In this document: piece by piece, positions 1 to 8,129 of the stretch | Layout of the letters: every line of letters starts with the position of its first letter | How positions within the stretch are numbered: the stretch's first letter is position 1 | From: Caldifarciminota bacterium | GTDB taxonomy: Bacteria; Hydrothermota; UBA3072 | Direction of reading: 5' to 3' | Assembly (NCBI GenBank): GCA_023131835.1 | Contig: JAGLZA010000023.1 | Span: 1-54,271, forward strand | DNA length: 54,271 bases | Translations under genes and position numbers: made by a program | Notes under the pieces: generated by a model | What the model was told of the DNA's origin: nothing | Seen by the model: the letters and a program-made list of their open reading frames with translations, nothing else | Database searches by the model: none

Positions 1-1226
1 ACAGAGTCGACAAAATCAAGCCAACTGAGAATGTTGTCAGGGCCTTCTTGACTTACATGAAAACTTTCAAAAAGAAACAGGCCTTGGATGAAATAGTACC
101 GCTGATTGACATATACGCCCATTCGCTTACACCGAAGGGACTGACCAAAAAAGGCCTATTCTTAGATGCCAACTTGATCAAATTTACCAGGGAATGGCTT
201 AATACACAGAAGGGCAGGCACATAACTCTGATTGCAAAACAGAATGGGAAAATAGATGCGACATTGAGAGCGATCAAGATGTTCACATCTTTAAGAGATT
301 TGGGTCTGAACATTCCTGTTTCAATTGCTACGGAGGTCGGAGAACAGATAACTACGTATCAATTACTTGGCAAAAAGAGTTTTGCGCTTGGTAAAATAAG
401 GCAGAACACTAGGCAAGGTAAGGCCATTGTTGAAAAATATCGTAGTTTGATCGGTAAAAATCCCTGGACAGAATTGGTCGAACCATCAAAAGAAATCGGC
501 GATAGATTAATGGAGGGAATATTTATACTATTCTGTGACGCCTCCGTGAGAGCCAACAAAACCTTCTTACTCGGTTCATTGTCTAAGGAAGAGTTTGAGG
601 CCGGCGAGATAAGCCCTGAGAGGCTTGCTGCTTTGAGGACAGAGCTTGGTAGGTATAGAATGGTCCAAGGAATGACATCTATCATAGGCGCGACTCCTGA
701 AGGGAAATCTTATACTCAGTACAAAAGATGGGCCATTCCTATCCTGAGAACAACTATTAAGAATCTTGGCAATCTTGGGAAAAAGATGGTGGGCATGAAG
801 ACAGGTTCAGGGGAATTCAAAAAATCAGCACTAGAATTATACAGATTGGTTGAGGTTACGGCTTTTGTCATGTTGATGTTCGGCATGGTAAGAGATGAGG
901 ATGATAAGAGTTTCACGGGTAAAATAATGAATAAGGCATATCGGGAGGCAACGACCTTAATTCAGGCATTACAGCCAAAAATGTTTATGGCTGCTGGCCG
1001 GACCGCTTCTTTCATTGAGGAACTGGGCGTTAATTTGACCTTGCTTTTGAAAGGTGAAGAGTACAAAATTTCCGGCAAGCTCAAGGGAGTTGAGAAACTT
1101 AAAAGGCAAGTTACCCCTGTTGCCATAAGTCAATTCAAGAAAAAAAAGAAGCCGGAACCTAAAAAGAAAAAAGGTCGCTTGGCCGGGGGCCTTACAGGTG
1201 GCGGGTTAAAAAGTGGATTGAAGTAA
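1..1226 (+). CDS. C-terminal part of a giant virion/polyvalent protein (5' end outside window)
   Basis: The frame is open from the first bases (codons from position 3), so the ATG at 48 is internal and the gene starts outside the window. The visible ~408 residues are helical, with a hydrophobic stretch near residue 280 (AFVMLMFGMV) and a Lys/Gly-rich tail after KKKKKPEPKKKK. This resembles the C-terminal region of phage large polyvalent proteins (LPD38-like end), which are packaged in the virion and enter the host with the DNA. It probably continues the reading frame that runs off the right end of the window, although the two ends do not join in frame directly. The domain name is an inference. 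Confidence 0.6.
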   Translation, partial: RVDKIKPTENVVRAFLTYMKTFKKKQALDEIVPLIDIYAHSLTPKGLTKKGLFLDANLIKFTREWLNTQKGRHITLIAKQNGKIDATLRAIKMFTSLRDLGLNIPVSIATEVGEQITTYQLLGKKSFALGKIRQNTRQGKAIVEKYRSLIGKNPWTELVEPSKEIGDRLMEGIFILFCDASVRANKTFLLGSLSKEEFEAGEISPERLAALRTELGRYRMVQGMTSIIGATPEGKSYTQYKRWAIPILRTTIKNLGNLGKKMVGMKTGSGEFKKSALELYRLVEVTAFVMLMFGMVRDEDDKSFTGKIMNKAYREATTLIQALQPKMFMAAGRTASFIEELGVNLTLLLKGEEYKISGKLKGVEKLKRQVTPVAISQFKKKKKPEPKKKKGRLAGGLTGGGLKSGLK

Positions 1227-1269
1227 AATACAAAAGGTCAACATTTGACTTTTTTGGATTGGAGGAATC

Positions 1270-1494
1270 ATGCAAGGATTAACTAAAGAAACATTCCTGA
1301 AGGCTGAAGATCCAAGAAACAGAGATGCTATGCTTTATGATATGCTGAGCCATATCAATGGTAAGATAGATGGGGTTATAAAATTGAAAAAGGATGTAGA
1401 TAGCTTTAAAGCTCAAGTATCATTTATTAAAAAATTGTTTGTTGGTGCAATGGCTATCTTTACTGCTGTCTCGATTTGGCTAACTAAGAGTTAG
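1270..1494 (+). CDS. XhlA-like small membrane protein (holin accessory)
   Basis: A 74-residue protein with a predicted N-terminal helical or coiled region followed by one C-terminal membrane segment (LFVGAMAIFTAVSIWL). This layout is typical of XhlA/hemolysin-type phage proteins encoded next to lysis genes, which help the holin and endolysin. It has a strong ribosome site (GGAGG) and lies upstream of a decayed holin start and an endolysin, which supports a lysis role. Sequence identity to XhlA was not tested. Confidence 0.55.
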   Translation: MQGLTKETFLKAEDPRNRDAMLYDMLSHINGKIDGVIKLKKDVDSFKAQVSFIKKLFVGAMAIFTAVSIWLTKS

Positions 1495-1523
1495 TAATTT
1501 TCGACTTGAAAAGGAGGTTTAAG

Positions 1524-1556
1524 ATGAAAACTGGATACAAATCCACAGAATGTTGA
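1524..1556 (+). pseudogene. Remnant of a holin-type gene (10-codon start)
   Basis: A perfect AAGGAGG site 5 nt upstream leads to an ATG, the codons MKTGYKSTEC and a TGA stop. Phage holin-like proteins commonly start MKTGYKSTEFW, so TGTTGA here looks like a mutated TTTTGG (Phe-Trp). Only about 3 further matching codons (VSI) follow, so the rest of the gene is gone. A 10-residue peptide may still be made. Confidence 0.4.
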
Positions 1557-1612
1557 GTTTCTATCTTTGGGACCACATATAAGTACAAAAAAGAAAAACC
1601 GGAGAGTGTAAA

Positions 1613-2065
1613 ATGAAAAAATTATTCTTAATTCTTGTTTTGGCTGTATTTTTGGTTTCTTCTGTGTCGGCATTTGGGCAAGAATGGCACACGGTAAATC
1701 AGGCAACGATTACATGGAGTCCAGTGACAGGTGCAGAAGGTGGGACTCCATTCCCAGAAACCGATGTCATTGAATATCGAGTATGGTTATCCAATGCTGT
1801 TACTGATCCTGATAAGACAAACCCGGTAGAAGTCGGCATTACCGAAGAAACTATGTTTGTTGTTACATTAAATGTGGAGGGCCGATATTTTGTTGGTCTG
1901 CAAACTATGCGAAGTATATTAATGGGACCAGATGACGAGAAAAAGCTTGTAGGTGAATCCCGTATCGGATGGTCAGATGAGCCCGAGATTGCGCTTGATG
2001 GTAACATATTTGGGTTGCAACATTATCTGCCACCGCTCCCGCCGTATGGAATAGGCCTGCTTTAA
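1613..2065 (+). CDS. Exported fibronectin type III-like protein
   Basis: A 150-residue protein with a clear signal peptide (MKKLFLILVLAVFLVSSVSA, cleavage near residue 20-22). The mature part looks like one FN3-type beta-sandwich: ATITWSPVTG near the start, IEYRVWLS in the middle and GRYFVGLQT near the end. It ends in a Pro-rich tail. It is likely exported to the periplasm or cell surface during infection. Next to lysis genes it could act in lysis, adhesion or exclusion of other phages; function unknown. Confidence 0.65.
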   Translation: MKKLFLILVLAVFLVSSVSAFGQEWHTVNQATITWSPVTGAEGGTPFPETDVIEYRVWLSNAVTDPDKTNPVEVGITEETMFVVTLNVEGRYFVGLQTMRSILMGPDDEKKLVGESRIGWSDEPEIALDGNIFGLQHYLPPLPPYGIGLL

Positions 2066-2117
2066 AATTATAATGTTTCAGGATTGCTCAAGGGATAGAG
2101 AATAGCAAGGAGACGTT

Positions 2118-2501
2118 ATGGTAGCGAGGTCTGTAGTTTTTCTGCTTGGGGTTTTGTTGTGTGTATCTCTCGCTTTTGGTGCGGAGGTAACTTTTCAGTG
2201 GGGGATGTCTTCGGGCCAAGTTGACGGATATCGGGTTTACTTTGGGGATTCCCGGGGGGGGCCATACCCCGAACAACTTTGCGAGGTTAATGGCACAACG
2301 CTTAATTGTGTGGCCTCCTTGAACGACACAATAGAGTATTGTCTGATTTGCAGGGCCTTCAATGCCTACGGTGAAAGCGGTAACTCAAACGAGCTTCGCT
2401 GGTCTTCTGCTGTGCCTGGGACTCCCGGGAATCTTCATTGGATACTTAAATCAGGACGAGTAAAATATCAATATCCAATTTATTCTGGATTGAAGAACTA
2501 G
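2118..2501 (+). CDS. Second exported fibronectin type III-like protein
   Basis: A 127-residue protein with a signal peptide (cleavage near LAFG-A, residue 21-22) and an FN3-like fold: VTFQWGMSSGQVDGYRVYFG, then IEYCLICRAFNAYGESGNSNE. Three cysteines in the mature part could form disulfides in the periplasm. It parallels the gene just upstream in position and fold but is not a close copy. Function unknown. Confidence 0.65.
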   Translation: MVARSVVFLLGVLLCVSLAFGAEVTFQWGMSSGQVDGYRVYFGDSRGGPYPEQLCEVNGTTLNCVASLNDTIEYCLICRAFNAYGESGNSNELRWSSAVPGTPGNLHWILKSGRVKYQYPIYSGLKN

Positions 2502-2528
2502 AAGAAATTGTATGGGGGAGGATCTAAA

Positions 2529-2681
2529 ATGAAAATAGCATTAATAATTAAGATAGCTGGGTTGCTTTATAATCATGGATTGCGAGATCTTCTTATCAAA
2601 TATATTGATGATCCGGAGAATGAATGGGATGAGAAACTAATCATAGCACTGGACAGTTTTTTTAGATCCGGGGAGGCGTAA
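2529..2681 (+). CDS. Small hypothetical protein (50 aa)
   Basis: An intact short frame starting MKIALIIKIAGLLYNHGLRD with GGAGG 10 nt upstream, followed by an acidic C-terminal half (DDPENEWDEK). It is predicted to be an amphipathic helix pair. It lies between the exported proteins and a terminator. Function not recognised. Confidence 0.5.
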   Translation: MKIALIIKIAGLLYNHGLRDLLIKYIDDPENEWDEKLIIALDSFFRSGEA

Positions 2682-2700
2682 TTCCTCTCCTTGGGGCCGG

Positions 2701-2755
2701 GAGCACCTGCCGATAGCTCACAAGGGTGGCTATTGGCATGGCGCTCTTTTTTTTT
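2701..2755 (+). terminator. Intrinsic terminator hairpin before the endolysin
   Basis: GAGC (2701-2704) pairs with GCTC (2743-2746), and inside it TGCCGATAGC (2708-2717) pairs with GCTATTGGCA (2729-2738) with one G-U pair. Nine T residues follow. The endolysin ATG is only 12 nt beyond, so this may work as an attenuator of endolysin expression. Confidence 0.7.
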
Positions 2756-2766
2756 AGGATAAAGCA

Positions 2767-3243
2767 ATGGCTTTCGACAGAGATCAATTCAAAGATTTAA
2801 TTATCAGGGTAACTACGGCACAAAAGTTGTGTTCTGAGGTCTCTACAAATTTGATTTTGGGGACCTATGCAAAAGAATCAGCTTTCGGAACTTATTTGAG
2901 GCAATTAAATGGTGGACCGGCTCTCGGCGGCCTACAGATGGAACCTGATACAGAAAAAGATACCTGGGTAAACTATCTTTACTTGGGTAGGGCAGCTAAA
3001 AGGAAGGCAATATATGATATCAGCGGTGTCCGTTCCTATAACAACAGTGGGGCTTTGGAGTGGAATATAGCCTACGGAATCTGTATGTGTCGTTTGCACT
3101 ATCGACGTATTGCCGATCCATTCCCGGCTGCGGATGATATAGAGGGGCTTGGCTGGTACTGGGACACTCATTATAACCGGAATCCGTTAAAAGGGACTGT
3201 CGCACAATTTGTAAAAGCTTATAAGAAATATGTTATTTTTTAA
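2767..3243 (+). CDS. Endolysin, lysozyme/transglycosylase-like
   Basis: A 158-residue protein of a phage peptidoglycan-hydrolase type. The segment AKESAFGTYLRQLNGGPALG carries the likely catalytic Glu37, followed by GGLQMEPDTEKDTW, a pattern of phage muramidase/transglycosylase-like proteins that cleave cell-wall glycan. There is no signal peptide, so it would need a holin. It is the last + strand gene before the convergent leftward operon. Confidence 0.65.
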   Translation: MAFDRDQFKDLIIRVTTAQKLCSEVSTNLILGTYAKESAFGTYLRQLNGGPALGGLQMEPDTEKDTWVNYLYLGRAAKRKAIYDISGVRSYNNSGALEWNIAYGICMCRLHYRRIADPFPAADDIEGLGWYWDTHYNRNPLKGTVAQFVKAYKKYVIF

Positions 3244-3256
3244 CTTAAATATCTCC

Positions 3257-3313
3257 AAGAAGGCGGCATACGTTGCTAATCCCGGGGTATGCCGGCGCCG
3301 GGTTAAGGAGACA
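3257..3313. other. H-type pseudoknot RNA element, copy 1
   Basis: On the + strand GGCATAC pairs with GTATGCC. The loop holds CTAATCCCGG, whose CCCGG can pair with CCGGG downstream, and TTAAGGAGACA follows. A second copy at 15306-15352 keeps both helices with different bases in the first (GGCCTGC/GCAGGCC), which is covariation. Both copies lie just past the stop of the last leftward gene of an operon, so the - strand transcript (a 3' UTR containing TCTCCTTAA) is the likely form; orientation is unsettled. Confidence 0.55.
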
Positions 3314-3314
3314 C

Positions 3315-3551
3315 TTATAGCAAATCTGTAGCAGGTTCTAATATTAGTGATTTCTCTTTTTCGGAAATTGGCCGATATGCTTCCTCAAAGACTTCTTTGG
3401 GAGACCAACTGACATAGCCGTCAGGGTACACAACCCTGTATCCTTGTCTTGTTGCACGACCAAAACAATCTTGCCCTTTCACTTTTTCCAAAAAAGCGCA
3501 CTCATCCTCTGAGTCTGCCTGAATAATTTTACATCCGATGTAGCTTTGCAT
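3315..3551 (-). CDS. Small conserved phage protein with YIG...SWSPK motif
   Basis: The start is set at MQSYIGCKII because AAAGAGG lies just upstream; a longer frame would overlap the preceding nuclease gene. The N-terminal YIGCKIIQA and C-terminal GYRVVYPDGYVSWSPKEVFE are typical of a widespread family of ~80-residue phage proteins of unknown function. It is the last gene of the leftward early operon. Confidence 0.6.
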   Translation of the reverse strand: MQSYIGCKIIQADSEDECAFLEKVKGQDCFGRATRQGYRVVYPDGYVSWSPKEVFEEAYRPISEKEKSLILEPATDLL

Positions 3552-3568
3552 GTCATACCTCTTTTGAG

Positions 3569-4054
3569 TTAAGTTCCAAATTCTAATCGTCGGAATGTCC
3601 AACCTTTAACAGATTTGCATCCATATCTTTCACATAAACAGTTTGAAATATTACTATTATTCAATTTGTGTTGCCTCGCAAATTCATGTTGATTGTTTGA
3701 AATGATCTGCTTACCATTTGGGCCGAATGCCTGGAACCAGCGCTGCTTATGAGGGCCGCAAGATGCTGGACGAGTATTAGAATTTTGTTCATGACGTGTT
3801 GCCCAGCGAAAATTGTCAGGCTCGTAATCTCCGTCGTTATTAGGCCAACGGTCTATACTCATCCCTTCAGGTGGATCTCCCACATCAGCATAAAAGTTCT
3901 CAAATGAGTGCCAGCGTTTACAAACTTTGATTCCACGTCCACCATAGTTTTTAAAATTTTTGTCTTTAGGGTTTTCACATCTTTGGATTATGTGTTTCCA
4001 GCAACTATAAATTGGAGTTTTAGACATCCCGTGTGTTGGTGCATATTTTCCCAT
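3569..4054 (-). CDS. YGGRG-family HNH-like putative homing endonuclease, copy 1
   Basis: The start is placed at MGKYAPTHGMSK because its ATG overlaps the rusA stop (TAATG), giving translational coupling. Family pattern in order: HGMSKTPIYxxW; [13 protein letters not shown]; a D-R-W...DYEPDNFRWAT..EQ block matching the HNH core layout; a C-terminal helix-turn-helix-like NxxNISNCL...KGWTF. It probably cleaves DNA and copies itself into neighbouring phage genomes. The catalytic His expected after the Asp is Arg here. Confidence 0.65.
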   Translation of the reverse strand: MGKYAPTHGMSKTPIYSCWKHIIQRCENPKDKNFKNYGGRGIKVCKRWHSFENFYADVGDPPEGMSIDRWPNNDGDYEPDNFRWATRHEQNSNTRPASCGPHKQRWFQAFGPNGKQIISNNQHEFARQHKLNNSNISNCLCERYGCKSVKGWTFRRLEFGT

Positions 4055-4479
4055 TATTCGTTTTTCTCTGTCGTCCATATTTTGATTTCAGTTCTAGGCT
4101 TATCAGAATAAAGTTTTTTAGCTATACTTTCAACAATTTGACTATCATCTTTCCAGACAACATGATTTAAGCAATCATACACAAATTTTTCTAAATTATC
4201 CAAATCAGACTTTTTTGTATGAAGCGCCGGGGCATTTAATTTTAATTTGCCTGCATTTTTACCAGTCCCATAATGGCTTTTGGGCCGTGGCATATAAAAA
4301 ATGCAGCTAATTTTGATAGGTCCTTTGATCGGAGATCGTTTTATTTGTTGTTTTATTTCCCACAGGAAGCGTCCCTCTTCGGTCTCTTGATCATTGTAGG
4401 TTGTTACAAATTTACCTCGCCGAGCAAATCGTGGCCTTTTTTTTGCTATTGGATTACCTGGAATTATAAATTGTTGCAT
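4054..4479 (-). CDS. rusA: RusA-like Holliday junction resolvase
   Basis: A 141-residue protein with the RusA layout: IPGNPIAKKRPRF near the start (basic, DNA binding), the metal-binding SDLDNLEKFVYDCLN in the middle, and VVWKDDSQIVE near the end. RusA dimers cut four-way DNA junctions, resolving recombination or replication intermediates before packaging. It fits with the SMC-like, RecE-like and SSB genes in this phage. It couples directly to the nuclease gene downstream. Confidence 0.85.
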   Translation of the reverse strand: MQQFIIPGNPIAKKRPRFARRGKFVTTYNDQETEEGRFLWEIKQQIKRSPIKGPIKISCIFYMPRPKSHYGTGKNAGKLKLNAPALHTKKSDLDNLEKFVYDCLNHVVWKDDSQIVESIAKKLYSDKPRTEIKIWTTEKNE

Positions 4480-4509
4480 AATTTATTGCTTATCCAGTTT
4501 CTTAAAAAA

Positions 4510-4570
4510 TTCTTGCTACGCCTTACTACTGTCCGCACTTTCGTCCCAGGTTAGCTTAGCGCAGCAAGAA
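4510..4570 (-). other. Large-loop stem element upstream of rusA
   Basis: TTCTTGCT (4510-4517) and AGCAAGAA (4563-4570) form a perfect 8-bp stem around a 45-nt loop. Read on the - strand the stem is followed by TTTTTT, so it can act as a terminator or attenuator 30 nt before the rusA start. The loop contains GCTAACCTGGG, similar to segments in the elements at 21094 and 3257. Confidence 0.5.
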
Positions 4571-4608
4571 AATATATCAATTGTTACTTTTTGGCTTTTA
4601 AGCTTTAA

Positions 4609-5394
4609 TCAAATCTCACCATGCAAGATCATGTGATCAGGCAGAGCCTTTCTTAAATCCGCGATTAACTTGGTTACGTTGTCGGTTAACAACCTTCTCT
4701 CTCGGATGATCTCAACGGTGAAGAGTGGCCTGGAATCTGGGGTTTTGGGCGGAGGTACGCTCAAGCGCATAGGTATCTCCTGCGGAGCATCATTGGCAAA
4801 AAACGGGACCTTGATGATAAATTCCTTCGGTATTTTGCTGCACCCCTTCCCTTCTTTTTCTTCGTAGATGAATCCGTAATTTCTGTCGTCGTCGAAGTCC
4901 GACTGAAAAGTAATGCTGGTATTCATCTTGAGAGTTGCCAGTGCTTGGAAAATTGTCGTATCAACCAATTCGTCTAATCGTTCTTCCAGAAATTTTCGGA
5001 ATAGTCTGTGAGAATGATTTATCACATTTTTCCATGCCATGAGTTCAGGGGAGAACTTGAAGTCATAGCGAATCCGGTTTCCTGTTGGCTGCATACGACT
5101 GTGAAGACCAATAAGGCCGATGTCGGTATAAAGAATTATGCCGACATTTTCATCAATATCGTTTTCGCAATATGCAGCGAAGCTGGCGATGTCTTCAAAA
5201 TTGTACCGGAGTGATGGCTCTTTGTGAATCGTGTATTCGTCGTGATATATTGAGGTTTCTCCGGCCTGGGGTGTAATGTCCGCTTGCCCGGCGGGTAGTG
5301 CTCTTTCTTTGGAGTTGAGATGTAACTGATTTATAAAATCGGAAGATTCTGTGGACCTTTGAGAGAAACCAGTGTCGATTATTCCTTTATCCAT
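4609..5394 (-). CDS. DUF2303 family protein (YfdQ-like)
   Basis: A 261-residue phage protein with the general layout of the DUF2303 family: an N-terminal region ending in the HDEYTIHKEPSLRYNF segment, a central mixed alpha/beta part, and a C-terminal segment ending FTVEIIRERRLLTDNV. Function is unknown; the family is common in early operons with recombination genes. The start overlaps the upstream gene by 8 nt. Confidence 0.7.
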   Translation of the reverse strand: MDKGIIDTGFSQRSTESSDFINQLHLNSKERALPAGQADITPQAGETSIYHDEYTIHKEPSLRYNFEDIASFAAYCENDIDENVGIILYTDIGLIGLHSRMQPTGNRIRYDFKFSPELMAWKNVINHSHRLFRKFLEERLDELVDTTIFQALATLKMNTSITFQSDFDDDRNYGFIYEEKEGKGCSKIPKEFIIKVPFFANDAPQEIPMRLSVPPPKTPDSRPLFTVEIIRERRLLTDNVTKLIADLRKALPDHMILHGEI

Positions 5395-5731
5395 TGTTTT
5401 CTTGTGCCTCCTCTTGATTCACGGCGCTGCGCGGAGCGGCAGCGGATGGCGCCTCTCGAATATTATCGAAAAGCGGCAGTTGTTTAACCAGTATGGTTCC
5501 GTCCATAAAGGCGATAGTCCTGACCGGTGCGTCTGGTGGCTCAAGACCCACTATTTGATAGTCAACTGCGACGTAGGACTCAGCAGGCACCAAGCCAATT
5601 TTAATAGTTACTACTCGCTTAGATGTAACCTCCGGTCGGTTGGCGATATCCTTGCCTAGTTTTTGTAATGCTTTGTCGATTTTGGTAATAAAGTTTCCAT
5701 CGTCAAGAGTTACAATCTTAACTTGCTGCAT
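5387..5731 (-). CDS. Hypothetical early protein (114 aa)
   Basis: The start MQQVKIVTLDDGNF follows an AAGGAGG site that lies inside the 3' end of the upstream nuclease gene; the two genes overlap by 14 nt. It has no recognised domain, and a low-complexity C-terminus (APSAAAPRSAVNQEEAQENNG). It overlaps the DUF2303 gene downstream by 8 nt, so the pair are probably made together. Confidence 0.6.
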   Translation of the reverse strand: MQQVKIVTLDDGNFITKIDKALQKLGKDIANRPEVTSKRVVTIKIGLVPAESYVAVDYQIVGLEPPDAPVRTIAFMDGTILVKQLPLFDNIREAPSAAAPRSAVNQEEAQENNG

Positions 5732-6215
5732 TTATTGCCTCCTTTTGGTTTAATATTGGTTGAAATATCCAACCTTTGTGAGTTTTCAATCTATTGCAAA
5801 GACAACCTGAAATATGACCTTGATTAAGATTCCTTTTGCGAGCAAATGCTTTTTGATTATTATCTTCGTCCCACTCACCGGTATTGAGGTTGAATGCAAA
5901 AAACCAGCGTTGCTTGAGAGGGCCACAAGATGCGGGTCGGCTATTAAATTTTTGCTGGCTTGAAGTTGCCCATCTCCAATTCCCCTGTTCATAGTTTCCG
6001 TCATTGTTTGGCCAACGATCTAGGGTCATGCCTTTTGGTCGATCTCCGACATCAGCGTAGAAAAGGTGGATGTTATGCCAGCGGTTGCACACCTCAATAC
6101 CGCGACCACCATAATCTTTATAGCGAGGATGATTCGGATTTTCACATCTAGCCAACATGTTGCGCCAAATATTATAAATTGTAGTTCCTTCCATTCCGTG
6201 TTTGATTTTACTCAT
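5718..6215 (-). CDS. YGGRG-family HNH-like putative homing endonuclease, copy 2
   Basis: A 165-residue protein with the family order: HGMEGTTIYNIWRNM, DYGGRGIEVCNRW, LDRWPNNDGNYEQGNWRWAT, then QRWFFAFNLNTGEW and a helix-turn-helix-like HISGCL...KGWIF. Its C-terminus is extended by about 10 residues so that the frame runs over the ribosome site and start of the next gene. The insertion leaves both neighbours intact. Confidence 0.65.
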   Translation of the reverse strand: MSKIKHGMEGTTIYNIWRNMLARCENPNHPRYKDYGGRGIEVCNRWHNIHLFYADVGDRPKGMTLDRWPNNDGNYEQGNWRWATSSQQKFNSRPASCGPLKQRWFFAFNLNTGEWDEDNNQKAFARKRNLNQGHISGCLCNRLKTHKGWIFQPILNQKEAINAAS

Positions 6216-6257
6216 TATAACCTCGTCATTCCTTATTGTCGTAGATTTCTATTTTCA

Positions 6258-8129
6258 TTAGAGCCTCTTTATGTGTCCACTCTCAACCCAAAACATACGA
6301 ACTGGTGCATTTTTTGGTACGTTGGGAGGCCCCGGGGCGTTTGTGGCGGCTGCAGCGATGATTTGAACGCCCTCTTCAGCTATTTCCGTAAGCCAAACAC
6401 GGACACTGGCAGCATCTGAGGCGACCGATATGTTAAGCTCATCAAGTAATACCAAACCCACTCCCGTACAATGTGATATAGCCTCCGCAACTGCCATCCT
6501 TACACGTGAGGTTTCAGCACCTCCGAGTGTCCAAAGCTGTTTTTTATTTGTTTGTACAAGACTAAGATCATCCAAAAATTGAATTGAGACGCCCATCATT
6601 TCAGAATGTTTTTTCAATCGGGTATTCAAGGTCCCAAGCTTTTCTGCCACAAGCTCACCGGGAATGCCGTCAGGGGCAAGCAGCGTACATAATTTGTCAT
6701 AATGTTCGCGCTCTGCCTCTGCTTCATCAATCTTTGTCCGGGTTGCATCCAGGGTTTCTTGGGTTGCCTGATTCCAGATAATCGCTGATTGCGCGACCTT
6801 GAGATGCTCTACCTTTTCTTCAAGAGCTTCAATTGAAATTTCAAGAGCTTCTTTTTTCTCACCTGCTTCAGGCGCGGTATTTTCCAGCTTTTTCTCAAGC
6901 TCTTTGATGTCCCTTTCCAGTATTTCCATGTGAGCAAATCTGTCTTTGCACTCAGTAGCTTTTCCTGAAAGGTCGTCCCATGCTTTTTGTTCAGGGAAGT
7001 TTCTTTCTTCGACTGCCATGATTCTTGCTACTACTCCGTCAACCTCTTCTTGCTGTTGGGACCAGTCCGGTTCAATCGCTGGGCACATTGCATGGCCAGA
7101 TTCTTTGTATATCGGACATTTTAGATCGCTTACCCAGTTTTCTTTGTTCTTTGCCAAAAGATCTTCCGTGGTTTCGGCCAGATTTTCGAGAGTGGCAATA
7201 TCTTCTTTCATTTTGGTCTTGAACTCGTCCCTCGCCTTTTTTAGTTTGGTAGCCGTGGCGGTATCTGTTTTTGTCCATTTTACCTTTTTTGCAATAAGTT
7301 CAGCCTTCTCCGTCTGATATTTTGACAGTTGTTCCTCGGCTTCTTTTTTGTCTGCTTCTGACAGGGCCTTAATTCCTCCCAATTCCTTGTAAAGTTGTTT
7401 GAGCCTTGTCTGGTGCGCCCCTTCTTGTTTTTCGAGAGGTTTTTTCTTATGGGTTGCCATAATAGCATCCATGAGGATTTGCCTGTTTCCCATGGCAACT
7501 TGAGTAATCAATTTGGGCCTATCACCTTCCAGGATCTTGATTTTTTGTCCTGCTTCCCGGCGTAAACTATAAGCTGCGTTGTAGCCAGCATCCCATCCGA
7601 GATGATCAATTTCATTAATGATTTTTTCATTCCAAAATTCTTCACAAACGTTTGACGCATAACCTTTTTCGTGGAGAGTAATAAAAGCGTCTCTCAGGGT
7701 AGGTTTCAGGCCCAATGCCTTAATGATGAGCTTTTTCTGATATGCGGGATCAAGGTCAAAGTAATAATTGGCGTTAAGACATGCCGACAAGATATGCGGA
7801 TCAACGCCCAACTGAGCCCCAACCTGGACAGGGGAGGGCCCGGATCTATTTGTTTTGGCCAGCGTCCTTTTGATGTTAAAAGGGGAATCCCCTGCTTGCC
7901 CGGTGATGACCACTGAGGCGGTCTTACACTGGTCGTTGATCGCCTCGATGAAAGCTCCTTTGGGTTGGCCTTGGATGCTGTCTGTTAAGACATAAATTGT
8001 CGCGTCTAACATGGAAGACTTACCTTCTTCGTTATGACCTAAAAATAAATTAGCGCCAGGGGATAGTTCAATTTCAGCCTTTTTTATCCTTTTGAAACCC
8101 TTGATTGTTAATTCTTTAATGCGAATCAT
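6258..8129 (-). CDS. SMC/Rad50-like ATPase
   Basis: A 623-residue protein. Walker A is GHNEEGKSS (residues 31-39). Long coiled coils flank a CPIYKESGHAMCP segment near the middle that looks like a Rad50-type zinc hook. The C-terminal lobe has the signature-like LGGAETSRVRMAVAEAI and Walker B GLVLLDEL. It is shorter than cellular Rad50. Phage relatives work with a nuclease on DNA ends; no SbcD-like partner is visible here, so the RecE-like protein may be its partner (inference). Confidence 0.85.
   Translation of the reverse strand: MIRIKELTIKGFKRIKKAEIELSPGANLFLGHNEEGKSSMLDATIYVLTDSIQGQPKGAFIEAINDQCKTASVVITGQAGDSPFNIKRTLAKTNRSGPSPVQVGAQLGVDPHILSACLNANYYFDLDPAYQKKLIIKALGLKPTLRDAFITLHEKGYASNVCEEFWNEKIINEIDHLGWDAGYNAAYSLRREAGQKIKILEGDRPKLITQVAMGNRQILMDAIMATHKKKPLEKQEGAHQTRLKQLYKELGGIKALSEADKKEAEEQLSKYQTEKAELIAKKVKWTKTDTATATKLKKARDEFKTKMKEDIATLENLAETTEDLLAKNKENWVSDLKCPIYKESGHAMCPAIEPDWSQQQEEVDGVVARIMAVEERNFPEQKAWDDLSGKATECKDRFAHMEILERDIKELEKKLENTAPEAGEKKEALEISIEALEEKVEHLKVAQSAIIWNQATQETLDATRTKIDEAEAEREHYDKLCTLLAPDGIPGELVAEKLGTLNTRLKKHSEMMGVSIQFLDDLSLVQTNKKQLWTLGGAETSRVRMAVAEAISHCTGVGLVLLDELNISVASDAASVRVWLTEIAEEGVQIIAAAATNAPGPPNVPKNAPVRMFWVESGHIKRL

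Noticed and set aside
3257-3313. Known preQ1 or SAM-II riboswitch
   Set aside because: It is an H-type pseudoknot before an AAGGAG, but the conserved bases of those classes are absent and no fitting downstream gene exists on the + strand.
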